Positions 22,418 to 34,425 of a DNA stretch of 64,000 bases are shown here, piece by piece. Origin of the DNA: Euryodendron excelsum. Lineage: Eukaryota; Streptophyta; Magnoliopsida; Ericales; Pentaphylacaceae. Location of the stretch: positions 8,474,001 to 8,538,000 of the forward strand of contig CM065389.1 in assembly GCA_033060915.1 (NCBI GenBank), in the 5' to 3' direction. The stretch's first letter is position 1. The number at the start of each line of letters is the position of its first letter. The notes beneath the pieces were generated by a model. The model was not told where the DNA came from and ran no database searches. It worked only from the letters and a program-made list of their open reading frames with translations. The position numbers and the translations under genes are program-made.

Positions 22418-23854
22418 TGTGGCCCAAAAGACAACTCAAGAGGGGGGTGAATCGGGTTTTTCAAAACTAATTGCAATTAAGCCTAATTCAAATTAATCTA
22501 AACAATGTAACAGTAATTCAAGGCTTATGCAATGCAATATAATCAAACAAGAAATGAAAGCAAAACACAAAATGAGATACCAAGAATTACCGAGATTTAA
22601 CCACAACTTGTGGTCTACGTCCTCACCCTAAGATCCCCTTGAAGTCTTCTTCTACTATGCAATATCCAATTATAAGATGGAGGCTAGTTGAAGTGCTTAA
22701 CTCACTCTCCTTGAAGCTTACACCCAAGCTTCAATGTCTGAAGAATTTTGTCCAATATTTCTCAAACTTATACAAGTGTTTTTCTTAAACTAGAGAATAC
22801 TCAAACTCTAATTCTCAAGTATATAGGAAATATACACTCTTTATGAAAAGTAGATGAGAATTGAATAGCTCACTAAATGCCAACCCTTGAGGATAAAGAG
22901 AATATTTTGATGTGTAAGGAATGTTCAGCTCAAGAGCATCAAATGTTGAAAGAATATCGTATCTTTTATCAATAAATATGTTTGAGTCTTCTATATAAAC
23001 CCCTTCATCAATTTGAATAGTTGGAGGTGGGTGGAGCTTCATTTAATGCGAGATCAGACTAATATAACGTTTAAAAATATAGCCCTAGGTGTCAACACCC
23101 ATACTCCATGTGTCAACACATCATGCTGTTATTTGGTCACTCACTTGCATGTGTCGACACCTCAAGACCATGTGTCGACACATCATGCTTGTCTTTGGTC
23201 ACTGCCTTCTATGTGTTGACATTTCAAGACTATATGTCGACACCTGCAGTTACATTCCTTATGTCTAGCCCTCTGTCTTCATGTGTTGATACCTTGAACC
23301 CATATGTCGACACCTGCAATGCATTCTTCAAGTCTTGCCTTCTAGTTTCAAGTGTCGACTCTTTGAACTCAGATATTGTCTTCTATGTTTTTCTTAGCTA
23401 ATTTTCTTTAGATAATTCAAGTTTTTCAAGGGGTGTTCACTTTGAGGTATCAAGAAACTCTTCAATGATCTTCAATCAAGTGTAGTTATTTGAAGGAGCT
23501 CCAATTCAATTTTTTCTTATTGATCAAACTTGAACAACCTTTGATGCCTTCAAGACCATCTTCTTGAATCTCCATTTTATTTTCCAAAAGCTTGATGATT
23601 TCTTCTGTAAGCGCCTTCAATCTTTTCGAAATCAATTCATTGGATTGATATTTGAATAAATGTCATTCTTCTCCATTTCTCATCCTTAGTTTGTTGTGCA
23701 TAAGCTTTCTTGTTATGCCATAATCTTTGATATACAAAAAGCTATTAAATCTTTGATTTATTTCCTATTTTTCTGCAGACTAAATAAAGTCATTAGAAAA
23801 CTAACATAATATTTAGGGTTTGGTTATCATCAAAATTAAGGCACTGAGTCAACA
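22418..23854 (-). repeat. SIRE element 5' LTR
   Basis: 1,437 bp, starting TGTGGCCCAAAAG on the plus strand and ending GAGTCAACA. It carries about nine GTGTCGACAC-like words at 23089-23361. Several are decayed at the CG (GTGTCAACAC, GTGTTGACAT). The TATA region is at about 22992-23002. Divergence from the left LTR is visible in many places and includes small indels. Confidence 0.9.
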
Positions 23855-24340
23855 AATAGAACCTCCACTTTTGTAACATGATATTACTGTTGCATTGAAT
23901 ATTTTAGTCCAAGTTGAGATAAAGACATACTTGTACTGCAACTGGTCAAGACAGAGCCATCATTTCAGCTAAAGTGCTAGACCCTTTGGCCTTTTTAGGA
24001 GATTCATGCTCAAATATATTGACCTCAATGGTCCGCAAGGTAAATAATTTCATGTCACATTGACTTTTGATTGGAGACATTCTTCGATGCTTCAAAGTCA
24101 AGGCTAGTCCAAACCTTATAAGCATTTTTTCGATAGAACCTCCACTTTTGTAAATGGGTTTAATTTAGGCTGAGGTTGACCTGTCTTAGCTTGACCTAAT
24201 GCATAACATAGTAAATGCAGAACGAATGAGGAGTGATCACCTTCGGCCACATTTGTTTCGCGTGAAGGCAAACTCAATAATTCTAAGCTTAACTTGAAAT
24301 TCTGTTTACCTACTAAGTTAAGTTGGATTGGACTATTGAT
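23855..24340. repeat. Second copy of the ~290-bp tandem unit and non-coding flank
   Basis: 23855-24135 repeats the unit seen at 13150-13426. The junction words AATAGAACCTCCACTTTTGTAA (at 23855) and ATAGAACCTCCACTTTTGTAA (near 24133) mark the unit period. No gene. Confidence 0.65.
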
Positions 24341-24516
24341 GAGAATGCAAATGTCATATTTTTCTCCTTTAATGTTTAATCTTTTATACTTAGTTGGTGC
24401 CTAAATATACTCACTATTCTTATATTTTGATATAGGGTGCTATGGAATGCCAAGGAAGAGGATCTTAGCTTAAAAGGGATGAAATCGTGCTAAAATGGAA
24501 ATAGTGTTCAAAGAGC

Positions 24517-24747
24517 ATTCGAACGGTCCAAAAGGGTGTTCGAACGATTGCATATGTGTTCGAACAGTACGTCAAACAGGTTCTCGCCAAATTCAGGTTC
24601 GATGTGCATTCGAAATATACAGAGAGTAATTTTCTCGTTCGAAGTGTGTTTGACGCACCGTTCGAATGGTGGTTTTGTGCGTTCGAACGGTAGTAAGGGC
24701 GTTTGAACAATTGTGTGCAACTACAGATTTTTAGAAGCCTATAAAAG
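24517..24747 (+). promoter_or_regulatory. TTCGAA palindrome array upstream of TATAAAAG
   Basis: About nine TTCGAA or near words, several in the form GTTCGAACGGT, occur between 24517 and 24715. A TATA box follows at 24740-24747 (TATAAAAG). The SIRE-type solo LTR landed 14 bases after the TATA box. Confidence 0.5.
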
Positions 24748-24760
24748 CTGGGATTATTTT

Positions 24761-26462
24761 TGTTGAGTCAATGCCTTGATTTTAATGATAACAAAACATG
24801 GTTAAATGATCTAATAATTCTACTTAGTGTGCAGATGTATTATTAATTAGATCAGATGTTGACTTGAACTTGAAGCTTATCATAATAAGAGGATTTATGA
24901 TGAAAAGCATGATGAAGTGATGTATTCTACAAAGGTGATATTATAAGAAGAAAAAGAAATCTCAAGTTGATGAAAATCCTAGATTGAAGATTGATAAGCA
25001 TGAAAGAATAGCATATTCTACAATGGTGATTTTATAAGAGAATGAAGATGATGGATATCAAAGAAGAAGAATGAAAATGATCAAAGTCTTGATTTAAAAG
25101 ATTGAAGACTTTGAGGACTTGAAGATATCTTGCAAGAATGGAAAAAGAAGAGACCAACTCAAAAATATAAAAGCTTTCTTGATAGATTTAAAGATGTCTT
25201 GAAGACATGGAAAGAATCACAAGACTGGGAAAGCTTTCTTGGAAGAGTTGTTGAAGTCCATGGAGAAGCCATGTTGATTGAAGAAATGAAGATTCTAAGT
25301 CATGGAAGCTCTCTTGAAGATCTTGAAGAAGACTTGAATCAATGGATGAAGCTATGATGATGGAAGAGCTCTACAAGTGATGAAAATGAAGAAAATTCAC
25401 CTTGAATGGATTGAAGATGTTCTTGGAGTCATCTAATCTTGAAAAAGTGTTTGCAAGCTTTAAAAAGCCTATTTAGATGATTCTTGAAGAGATTGGAAGC
25501 TTTGAAAAAGAATGAAGAAAAGTTGCAAAAATATGGGTTTTTGTAAAAAGAGTCGACTCATTGCAACAGAGAACAACAATTCTGCAGACTGCTAAAAAGA
25601 GTCGACTCCTGGGACAAAAGAGTCGACTCATTTGGATAGTAACTTGAAAAATCTGCTGAAATGCAAAAAGAGTCGACTCATTGTGAAAAGAGTCGACTCA
25701 TTGTGAAAAGAGTCGACCCCTAGACCGTAACGGCTAGTTTTCTGACAAACGGTATGGGCAAAAATGCAACCAAATCTTCTCCCATACTTCTCCAACGGCT
25801 AGAATCGATCCATACCTATATATATGAGATACATACAGCTTCAAAGAAGTAGAGTAGAGCAATCATACCATTTATATCAAGTGCTTGAAGCTGAAAATCA
25901 CCTGTACTTCACTGCCACATATTTTTGCTGAGTGTTTAAAGTTATCCATTGAGTTGTATTCATTCATATACTCACTAGGAGAGTCATTCTTTGTATAATC
26001 TTCATTCATTCTCGTTTGGGTGGGTTTGTAACCTTGTAAGTTTGAGTGTTCTTGGAAAAACACTTGTAAGTTTAAGAGAAGCTTGGACAAAATCTCTTGG
26101 GTTTTGAAAGCTTGGGAAGAAGCTTTTGTAAGAGTGAGCTGGGCACTCGTGGCACAACCAGCGGCTGTGTAAGGAGTATTGCATAGTGGAATTCCTTCGA
26201 AAGGATCGAAGAAGAGAGGACGTAGGCAAGGTTGGCCGAACCTCTATAAATCTGGTGCATATTTCTTCTGCCTCTGTTTTGCTTACTTGCTCATTATGCA
26301 TGCTTGCAAATACTTGTTTTAATGTACACTTCATTTGCTTGATACATATACTTTGATTATTTGTTACTAAAATACATAAACGATTTTTTAGTTGAAATTC
26401 TTGTTAAAAATTCTATAAAACCCAATTCACCCCCCCTCTTGGGTTGCCTACTTGGGCCAACA
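24761..26462 (+). mobile_element. SIRE-type copia solo LTR, 1.7 kb
   Basis: Begins TGTTGAGTCAATGCC and ends TTGGGCCAACA, clearly related to the ends of the SIRE LTR (TGTTGACTCAGTGCC and TTTTGGGCCACA read in the same sense). TSD ATTTT at 24756-24760 and 26463-26467. 1,702 bp, with no internal element sequence, so it arose by LTR-LTR recombination. Internal open frames (for example 25130-25357) are chance products of GAAGA-rich sequence. Confidence 0.88.
25550..25825 (+). promoter_or_regulatory. Solo LTR promoter: GAGTCGACTC array, MSA motif, TATA
   Basis: GAGTCGACTC occurs at 25550-25559, 25599-25608, 25620-25629, 25670-25679 and 25690-25699, with a one-base variant at 25710-25719. Some are separated by only 10-11 bases. 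TCCAACGGCTA (25791-25801) is a full match to the MSA consensus YCYAACGGYYA. A near match (CGTAACGGCTA) lies at about 25726-25736. The TATA-like CTATATATAT is at 25816-25825. Confidence 0.6.
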
Positions 26463-27423
26463 ATTTTCTTTTTAGGGTTGGCATTTTTCATATTATTTCT
26501 AGCTTCTTCTTTGAGTTTTCTTCATGGCCCTGCGTGGCTAAACTTTGAATCTTGGTTGAAGGAAACGGAAGCCTCAGAATTAAAGATAAACTGTGAGATC
26601 TAATTTGTTTTTATTATTCGATTTATGTTTTGAGTATCGGATGTTCTTCTGTGCCTATTTTCATAATTGTCTTGTTTAATCACTAGGAGGCCTACTAGTT
26701 TATTATTCGTTGTAATCTACGACTGGATTAGATATCAAATCCGTAATTGTTTGATTCCTCTGATTTGCAAAGCAACTAAGATTCAATAATTCGCTGCGTT
26801 AGGAATTATTAGATCTTAGGAAGGACGTTTGACTAAATTAAATGCAACCGCTTATGCTTGTGTTTGTGTTGTTTTGTTTCATCGATCTCTCTAATTCTTA
26901 AGGCTGCTACTAAATTAAACCTTGAGTGCTTATCCTGGGTTATTTAATAGTTAGGGTTAATGGGATCGCTTATTTTCTAATTAACTATGACTAAGGAGAG
27001 ATAGGAAAACGGTTCCGACGGAGAATATTCAATGTGTGAATTGATATGTTTGTATCGATGATCAGTTGTAAATTCTGATGGTGGATGTTGACTTAAACCA
27101 ATGTTTATTCTTTTGATTGATTAGGATACGTTAATCTAAATTGTTCCATAGTTATTTTTATTACAATTGTTTTCATTATATCCAAAACCCCCATCCTTGT
27201 TTATATAGCATAAAACTAGGCTAGACACTTTTCGTGGGAATGATCCTTACTCGCACTACTATATAGGGGGTATAAGTTTTATTTTTGGGTGCTCATGACA
27301 GCACACCAACTATTTATATTCCCAATTTATAAACTTCATATTCGTGTCGTAAAAACTTGTCCATGTTTTTTGCTATACAATTAGAAAATTTACACAGTTA
27401 TTATCTTTCTTTTGTGTTTTTTG

Positions 27424-29447
27424 AACAGCAAAAACAAAACTTTATTGATGAAGATTGGGGTACAAACAAGCTGTTGGGAGCTCTACAAACCAAAAAGGTT
27501 TGCCAAAGCAAACAAAGTCAGAGCACCAGTTGAAAAGTGAACAACTAACGCTCCCAAAAAAAAAAACACCAAAGGAATATCAAAGACTTATAAACTAATT
27601 AAAGCTATATTAAGGGACTTCACCCCTTCAAGAATTAAAGAAGCTGCCTAGATTGACACCGCCTCCTCTTGTCTTTGCCATAATCTAAGATAGAACTTGC
27701 AATTTAGTAGATTCCACAATATCCTCCCATTGACATTGCTTGTTGTGGCATATAACATAGTTTCTTACTACCCAAATAATCCACATTGTGGCAAGAATAA
27801 GTGTTTCCTAGATTGGTTTCCCTAAGTTCATGTTGTTACATTTAAGCCACCATGAAATATGCTCCCCAATTAAGGCTAGGCTCACCCAAACTAAACCCCA
27901 CCATTTTAAAATGTAGCACCATATTAGCAAGAATTTCCTACACTGAAGTAGGAGATGATCACAATCTTCCAAGGCCATATCACAAAAACCACAGTTTAGG
28001 TTGTCATATGGATGCAGTATTTTCCTTTCGAGTAAAAAAGCTCTAGTTTTAATCCTGTTTTGGAAAGCCAATCATCCAAAGATTTGGATTTTCTGAAGGG
28101 CCCATATTTTCCAAAGATTTTATCAACCTTGCCTGACTTTGATGACTTCCATCCTCTAAGAGAGTAATGACAAATTTTACTGAGAATAATTCAATTAAAC
28201 TAGCTTTCCAATACACTCTATCAGCCCAGCTTCCAACTGTGGATCCATTAGACACCAAAAGCATTAGCTCCCCTAAACTATCTTCTTCCCATGAAAATAG
28301 ACTTCTTCTAAACTTTAGATTCCAAACAGTTAACCCAGTTTTGCAATCAGTAATTGATGCATCTTGTTGAGTAAAGAGAAGGAACAATATAGGGAATCTA
28401 TATTTCAGTAGGGGTCTATCGGGCCAAGGTTTGTCCAGAACTCAATAGACGATCCATGAGCAATGGAAATTCTGAGATTGGAGTCCATAAGATCTTTACA
28501 TAGTTGATGATCATCCTTTACCATCAAAATGCCTTCAATAAGGCTAAGAAATTTCCTTCTGATTCTGTTAGGAACGTCCATCTTGATTATTTAATGTTAT
28601 ATTTATGGCAAATCACCCTCCTCCACAAGGCATTTCTTTCTATGGCAAATTTCCACCACCATTTAGCAATGCCATGCTCATAACTCTTATGGGGATTACT
28701 CCCATACCTCTTTTCTGTTTGCTAATTGCCACCATTTTTTAGTTTATACAATGACTCCCTTTTTTAGTTTTCAATGTCTCCCCACAGAAATCTCTTTTGC
28801 AGCTTCTCAATCTCTTTACACACCTCCACAGGGGCTTTAAACATGGAAAGGTAAAAAATAGGCAAATTTGCTAGAGTGGATTTTACCAGTGTGAGCCTAC
28901 CACTAATTGATAAGTGCCTCATTTTCCATGAGGCTAACTTGTTCTTAATTCTATCTACAATCTCATTCCAACTACTGATATTCCTAGGGTTGGTTCCAAC
29001 AAGAAGGCCTAGATACTTCGTAGGCAAGCTCTATTTTTTGCATTTAAAGACATCTTTTACTTCTGTGAGGAAAGAATCAGCAACTGCAATCCCACTTACC
29101 AGTGATTTATAGAAGTTGATTTTGAGTCTAAAAAGTAACTCAAAACATCTACAGATCCTCTTCATGTTCCTAATTTCCTCCAAATCTATTGAACAAAATA
29201 GGAGGGTATCAACAACAAACTGTAGATGTGATACCACCAATCCCTACTCTCTTGCTCTTAATAGCAGAATATTCAAACCTTAAGTTACAATTATAAATAG
29301 AAAATGTGATAGTGGGTCCCTTGCCTTAATCCTTTTTCGATCTTAAATTCTTTTGTTGGAGTGCCATTAACTAACAGATACCGATGCAGAAGATATACAT
29401 TCTCTGATCCATTTACACCATCTTGACCAAAATCTCATTTTTTTCAT
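27424..29447 (-). pseudogene. L1-like LINE, 3' part (RT C-terminus and zinc domain)
   Basis: Continuation of the LINE at 34426-35585, separated by the 4.97-kb LTR-like insertion. On the minus strand: the end of the RT palm (VNGTPTKEFKIEKGLRQG near 29350), the active-site box as SHLQFVVDTLLFC (normally F-A/V-D-D; one Asp changed to Val), then YLGLLVGTNPRNISSW and RLTLVKSTLANLPIFYLSMF (29027-28764). The zf-RVT domain follows (28071-27808: NRIKTRAFLLERKIL, NCGFCDMALEDCDHLLLQC). An AATAAA signal and a T-rich stretch on the plus strand (27400-27430) mark the 3' end. Numerous stops and frameshifts. Confidence 0.88.
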
Positions 29448-30990
29448 TGTAAGCACCCCATTTTTGCCCACTTGACAATCTCCGACCTGACTAAACTCCC
29501 TTTTAAAACCCCATAGGAATATCCAAGCGCAAACCAACCTTTAGACTTTTGTCTAATCAAGTCAACCGCTTCTTGGGCCCTTCGAGCCCACTGAAAGCCC
29601 AATAACCAAAACGATCCCAAGCATCGTCCAATCTGGTCCAATCTAGCACATATTCCTTAAGATGGTAAGTCTATTTAATTTAAGTCCAATCCAGTCTACC
29701 AATCGCCTCTCGGGCCCATTGGACCCAATCAAGACATAATTACCCTTGTGGGCCTTCACTCCAGGCACGTCTTTGAGAAAGTTCAAATCCCTCAAGATGA
29801 TAAGTTCACCCTTCCAAAATGTTTCTAGACAATTAGGCGTACTTAGTACGCCGTCCTGACCAATTCTGGTCTCGTTTTGATCAACTCCCGTCGAAATGAC
29901 CGTTTTGAACCTAGGCCCCTCAGCACAACACAAACCCTACCAAATAGTGAAAACACCTTCCAAGATCGTCCCCGAATGGTTCGGCATGTTTAATATGCCA
30001 CTCTAATCCATCCTAAACAATTCTAACAATTCCAGTCAAAATGGTCATTTTACTCTTGGTGGCCCGAGCACGCCCCAAAACCACACCGGCTCTGGGTACC
30101 AAACCGACAGATCCTATCATATGCCCATGTTTAATCCAAGGCGAGCCCCGTGACTCTAAACACTTTCAAGTCAACGAAAGTCTTCTAAAGCATCTCACAA
30201 ACGCTCCGCTAGGGTTGTCTTTTCCTCCCGATTCCCAAATTATAACACACCGTCAAATAACTTAAGAAATGTATAAATCAGGAAATTCCCAAAAGTTTGT
30301 CCATAGGTCTTTCCATCAATACAACTCGATTGAATAGATCACTTTCCGAAACCCTCGATCGCATGGCTTGAAAATTGCCACTTTCAGTAACCCCTGGAGC
30401 ATTCCACAGACGCTTCGCCAATGTTGTCTTTTTCTCCAATTACTTGACAATAACGCACCATCAAACGACTTGAGAAAATGCGTAAATTAGCAAATTTCCA
30501 AAATTATTTTCAGAACACTTTCCATCAGTACGGTCCAATCGGAGAGATTGCTTTCCAAAGGCCCTGATCACATGGCCCAAAAACTGCTACTTTTGAACAT
30601 CCACAGAGCGTATCACAGACGCTCCACAAAAGTGTGCTTTCATGCACACTTCCCGAGACAATATCTCACTCTTCCAAACACATTTCAAGCTTCTAAAAAA
30701 TTTTCGGTTCTTGAGAAACACTATGAGAACATCGTGAACGTGACCGATTTTTTTGAATCTTTCCTGAATTGCACAATTATTGAGGCAAAGTTTAAACACA
30801 AATTTCTGGTAGCGGAGCATATGCTACATGCCCTCAGATTGTGATCAGATCGATTAAAATTTTGCTTGCTCCCTAAGTTGAGTTAGTTCAGAGTGTGCCA
30901 CATGACGTTCAAATAATGTAACAGCTATATGCGCTAGGGCAAAAATTGCCTAGGCGCTTGTGATACATGTGTCAGGTCTCACCAATTTGC

Positions 30991-31000
30991 CTATAAATAC
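30991..31000 (+). promoter_or_regulatory. TATA box of giant LTR copy 1
   Basis: CTATAAATAC, identical to the word at the equivalent place in copy 2 (41076-41067, minus). Upstream (about 30929-30966) are decayed GCGCTAGGG and TAGGCGCTT words, possible relics of the GGCGCC array seen in copy 2. Confidence 0.5.
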
Positions 31001-32454
31001 AAGCCTCCCCTTATGCATATTCTAGGATTGAAATCAGTAATGAAGCTCTCCAGAAATAGCCTCTGAACTCTGAAATTCCATATATACCTCACCCTCCAAG
31101 CACCTAAGTCAAATTCAATCTTTCCCTAGCCTATACACTCCATCTACAAAGCTTTTAATGCCATAGAAAAGCCATTTTCAGCCCCTTCAAGCCTCTCTAA
31201 AGCCATTCAAGTTCAAGACAAGGTATCCATGGAAGCTTGAAAGTGCTTTGAAAGTAAAATGTAGTATTCTTTTTTACATTTTTGTCATTCCTACTCTTCT
31301 CTTCTCCCTCCTAACCTACTTAGGCTATTCTCTATTTTAAACTCCTATACCTCACTTTCTTGCATACTTGAAACAAGTGAGCTCCTAGTTCATGCCTAGA
31401 GAAAAGTTTGTGAGAGCCACCGTATAGGGGGATCTCTCACTAGCCTACCTTAAGATGGCATGACCTTGGAGCACCTTGCAATTTGGTATGGCCTATAGCC
31501 TTGTATGATTTCATGGCCCCTCTTTGCATATGGTTACTATGTTTATGTATTGCATGCTTGGCCACATTTTTATGTTCATCATCATTTTTTTTAAAAAACA
31601 TTCACTATATCATTTCTATGTTTTCTTCAAATTCCATATCCAAATGTTTTCCTAAAAATGGTTCTAAAAGTTGGTTCCTTGAAACTTAGGTCAATTTCTT
31701 CACCTTAGAGAACCCCCCTTTAGCTTCCTTGATTTCATTTTTGCATCATCTTATTTTATAATTTTTAAGTTACATTAAAATGATTTTTAAACCTTTTATT
31801 TCACTATGATTTTCAAAGTTTTGCTTTCTTGATTTTTGTGGTGGAAATAGTCCTCATGGAACCATCTCTTGAGTGCTCTCCTCATTTATTGACCATGGGA
31901 ACCCTAACTCACTAGAATGGTTTTCTACACCCCAAAAGTGGTTTTCAAAACAATCCCTTTCAGTTTCAAAAGTTAATTCTCTTAAATTTGCATAAAAATG
32001 ATTTTTCCAAAACTATCATTTCATCTTGATTTTTAGAAGTTTTGCTCTCTTGAATATTGTGGTTGGAATGGTCCCATGGAATCCTCTTTGGAATGATATC
32101 CTTCAAATCAACTATATGAACTTTTATTCTTTAGAGTTGTTTTCAACATCTTAAAAGTGATTTTTTTCAAAACCTCTTTTCTAAAAATAATTTTCAAAGG
32201 TTCATTCTCTTTAGTTTTCAATCAAAGAAGTTTCTAAAAACTATTTTGTATACATTGATTTTCACAAGTTTTACTCTCTTGAGTTAGTGGTTGAAATGGT
32301 TCCAAGGCAACTATCTCTTGAGTGGTTTCCAAATACCAACCATATGAACCCAACACTCTCTTGAGTGGTTTTCATGAAATGGTTTTCAAAACACACTTTC
32401 AAGATTTATGCATAAAACCAGATTTTCAAAACCACTAGGTCCAAACCCTAGTTC

Positions 32455-32760
32455 AAAACCATCCTCCAAGCCTAGGTTAACTTGACCTTAATTGTCCAAC
32501 CCTAAGTTAACATAACTCAAGTTAGTTAACCCTAGGTCACCTTAACCCTAGGTTAATCTAACTCAAGTTAGTTAACCCTAGGTCTCCTTAACCCTAGGTT
32601 AACCCAACCTAAGTTAGATAACCCTAGGTCACCTTAACCCTAGGTTAACCTAACATTAGTTAGTTAACTCTAGTTCAACCCAACTCCAATCCAATCTAAC
32701 CTTAGTTGTCCAACCCTAGGTTAATCTAATCTAAGTTAGTTAACCCTAGGTCAACCCACC
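32455..32760. repeat. Degenerate CCCTAGGTTAAC-type tandem repeat
   Basis: About ten irregular repeats of TTAACCCTAGGT(C/T)ACC-like words in units of roughly 25-45 bases. It lies inside giant LTR copy 1. CCTAGG and GTTAAC are themselves palindromes. Not the plant telomere repeat (CCCTAAA). Confidence 0.75.
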
Positions 32761-34425
32761 CATAATTAGTAAGTTTCAAGGTTCCAATTCAAAGATCCCT
32801 TTTCAAATAATCTTTCAATTCAAAATCCATTTTTATAACATACTTTCAAAAACGTCCTATTCTCTTGAGATTTCAAAAACCAACTTCAAAACCTTTTCCA
32901 ATGTTTCCCTTACTCTATCTTCAAAAATGCTTCCAAGAAGTTCTTTTAAACTTATCTCAACTAAAATAGCTAAACACTTAACATTTTTCAAAAACTATTT
33001 TCAAAAATATTTTCAAGTATTTACAACCCTAAAATGTCCCTAGCCTTATATGGTTAGGGATTCCAAGAGAAGGTGATATATTGAAATATAACCTCCAAGG
33101 TTGTCCATATTAGGGTTCCAAAGTGTTTTCAAAAGCTCTTTTCAAACATCACATTCTTGAAGCAACTCTAATCCTTTCATGGTTAGGATTATTCAAGTAT
33201 AAGTAAGATATTCAAGAAGGGTGCTATAACCCTAAAGTTTTAAAAGCCAAAAGGAAAGTCTTTAGCCCTTTTTTCAAACATGTTTTCAAAATTCATAGCC
33301 TGAAAGGAGTTTAGGCCTTCAATGACTAACCTCTCAAAGATGATGAAACATTAAACATGCCCTTCATAAGGTATTCAAAAGCTAGTTTCAAAAGCATTTC
33401 GAAGACAAGTTCACAAGAGCATTTGCAATCCAAACTCTACCTCCAAAGTTTTCAAAACAAGATTTCAAAACATTTCCGAAACTCCCTTGAGTTGTTTCAA
33501 AAATATTTCAAAACTCCCTTGAAATAATTTCAAAAACGTTTAAAATCATCTTCAATCCCAATTTCAAAAAATACTTCAAACATCCTAAGTCCTATTTCAA
33601 AGGTATTTTCCGAAAACTCTCCAGTTCTCTTTTCCAAAAGACCTCAAAACATCTTTAAACCTTTCCAAAAACCTTAATGTGTTTTCAAAACATTCCAAAG
33701 GCCCTAATGCGCCTATTTTTTACTACGAATGACCTGATTCTTGTCAAATGAGATATGTATGCAACCTAAAATAATGCGGTCATAACTTCTCTTTCAACTC
33801 AAGTTCCCTTTTTAAAAGTTTCTATCAATTTAAGATTTCTATCTCAAATCCCTTCAAAACTTTCATATTTTCAAAGCTTTTTTTCAAAACATACATCATT
33901 CATCATTTATCCAAAAAGTGATGACCAAACTCATTTTTCAAAATTCTAAAGTGGATAATAGTAACTAGTTATTCAAGTGAGTGAATTAAGGGTGATTAGA
34001 CATGTAGGTACCGAAAGGGCGGGGTAGCGTGATGATATTAGGATATCTTCCCGACACATAACCAACCCCCGGACCGTAGCTTTCTATTTCGAAGACCAAA
34101 ATCGGAGTCACGTTTTCAAAAGGACTTTCAAAAGGTTACTAAGACCTCTATTTCAAAAACCTTCTTAATAAGGACATTTTCAAAACTTTTCAAAAAACCT
34201 AAGTTTAGTCTTTAGATTATACTTAGTTTTAGGTGACCGAACATATCTTTAACTATGTTAGGTGATGACTCCTAAATCTTTTTCAAAAAGCCCTTATTCA
34301 AATCAATTTTCAAGTTCAAATCTAATCATACTCGTCCTTCTAGGAGGATGAGTTCTAACGAGAAAGTATTGTGCTTTTTCCAAAGCTAAGGGGGCTTGGT
34401 TCAAAAACCAAGACACAACATCCAT

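Larger units (their letters stand above)
13427..23854 (-). mobile_element. SIRE-type Ty1/copia retrotransposon, complete structure, coding-dead
   Basis: A 10,428-bp element with LTRs of 1,385 and 1,437 bp and a perfect TSD AATAG (13422-13426 and 23855-23859). Minus-strand order: 5' LTR (right), primer-binding site for initiator tRNA-Met, gag, protease, integrase, RT, RNase H, a spacer with palindromes, an extra ORF, polypurine tract, 3' LTR (left). The RT sequence (YGLKQAPRAWYERLSKF, YVDDIIFGATNE, FEMSMMGELNYF) and the ORF in envelope position both point to the SIRE/Maximus lineage. Many stops and frameshifts make it dead. Confidence 0.92.
24340..27304 (+). repeat. Probable gypsy-like LTR remnant split by a SIRE solo LTR
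   Basis: Parts 24340-24760 and 26468-27304. The first part ends in an array of TTCGAA words followed by a TATA box. The second looks like a transcribed LTR leader and ends with GTGGGAATGATCCTTACTCG, a style of sequence common near the 3' end of plant gypsy LTRs. The exact edges are not resolved and no protein is encoded, so the class is an inference. Confidence 0.4.
29448..34420 (+). mobile_element. Giant LTR-like element, copy 1 (4.97 kb, TG..CA, no coding capacity)
   Basis: Starts TGTAAGCACCCC and ends ACAACA. It is flanked by TTCAT (29443-29447) and TCCAT (34421-34425), a TSD with one change. Removing the insert plus one TSD rejoins the LINE reading frame (...NFLYLIM then KKMRFWSRW). It is the reverse-oriented relative of 37722-42651, with matching ends, order and length. 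A TATA box CTATAAATAC lies 1.54 kb from the start. No terminal direct repeats and no ORF of note, so it is best read as a solo LTR of an element with very long LTRs. The interior is rich in TTTTCAAAA words. Confidence 0.75.

Noticed and set aside
25130..25357. 75-aa Lys/Glu-rich ORF in the SIRE-type solo LTR
   Set aside because: Produced by GAAGA-rich LTR leader sequence; LTRs of this family are not coding.
25550..25719. CRISPR-like look of GAGTCGACTC repeats
   Set aside because: Repeats are 10 bp, spacers irregular, inside a plant LTR; no relation to CRISPR.
30548..30844. 98-aa ORF in giant LTR copy 1
   Set aside because: No family resemblance and no matching ORF in copy 2 at the equivalent place.
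32455..32760. Possible interstitial telomere repeat
   Set aside because: Core is CCCTAGGTTAA with irregular spacing, not the plant CCCTAAA repeat.
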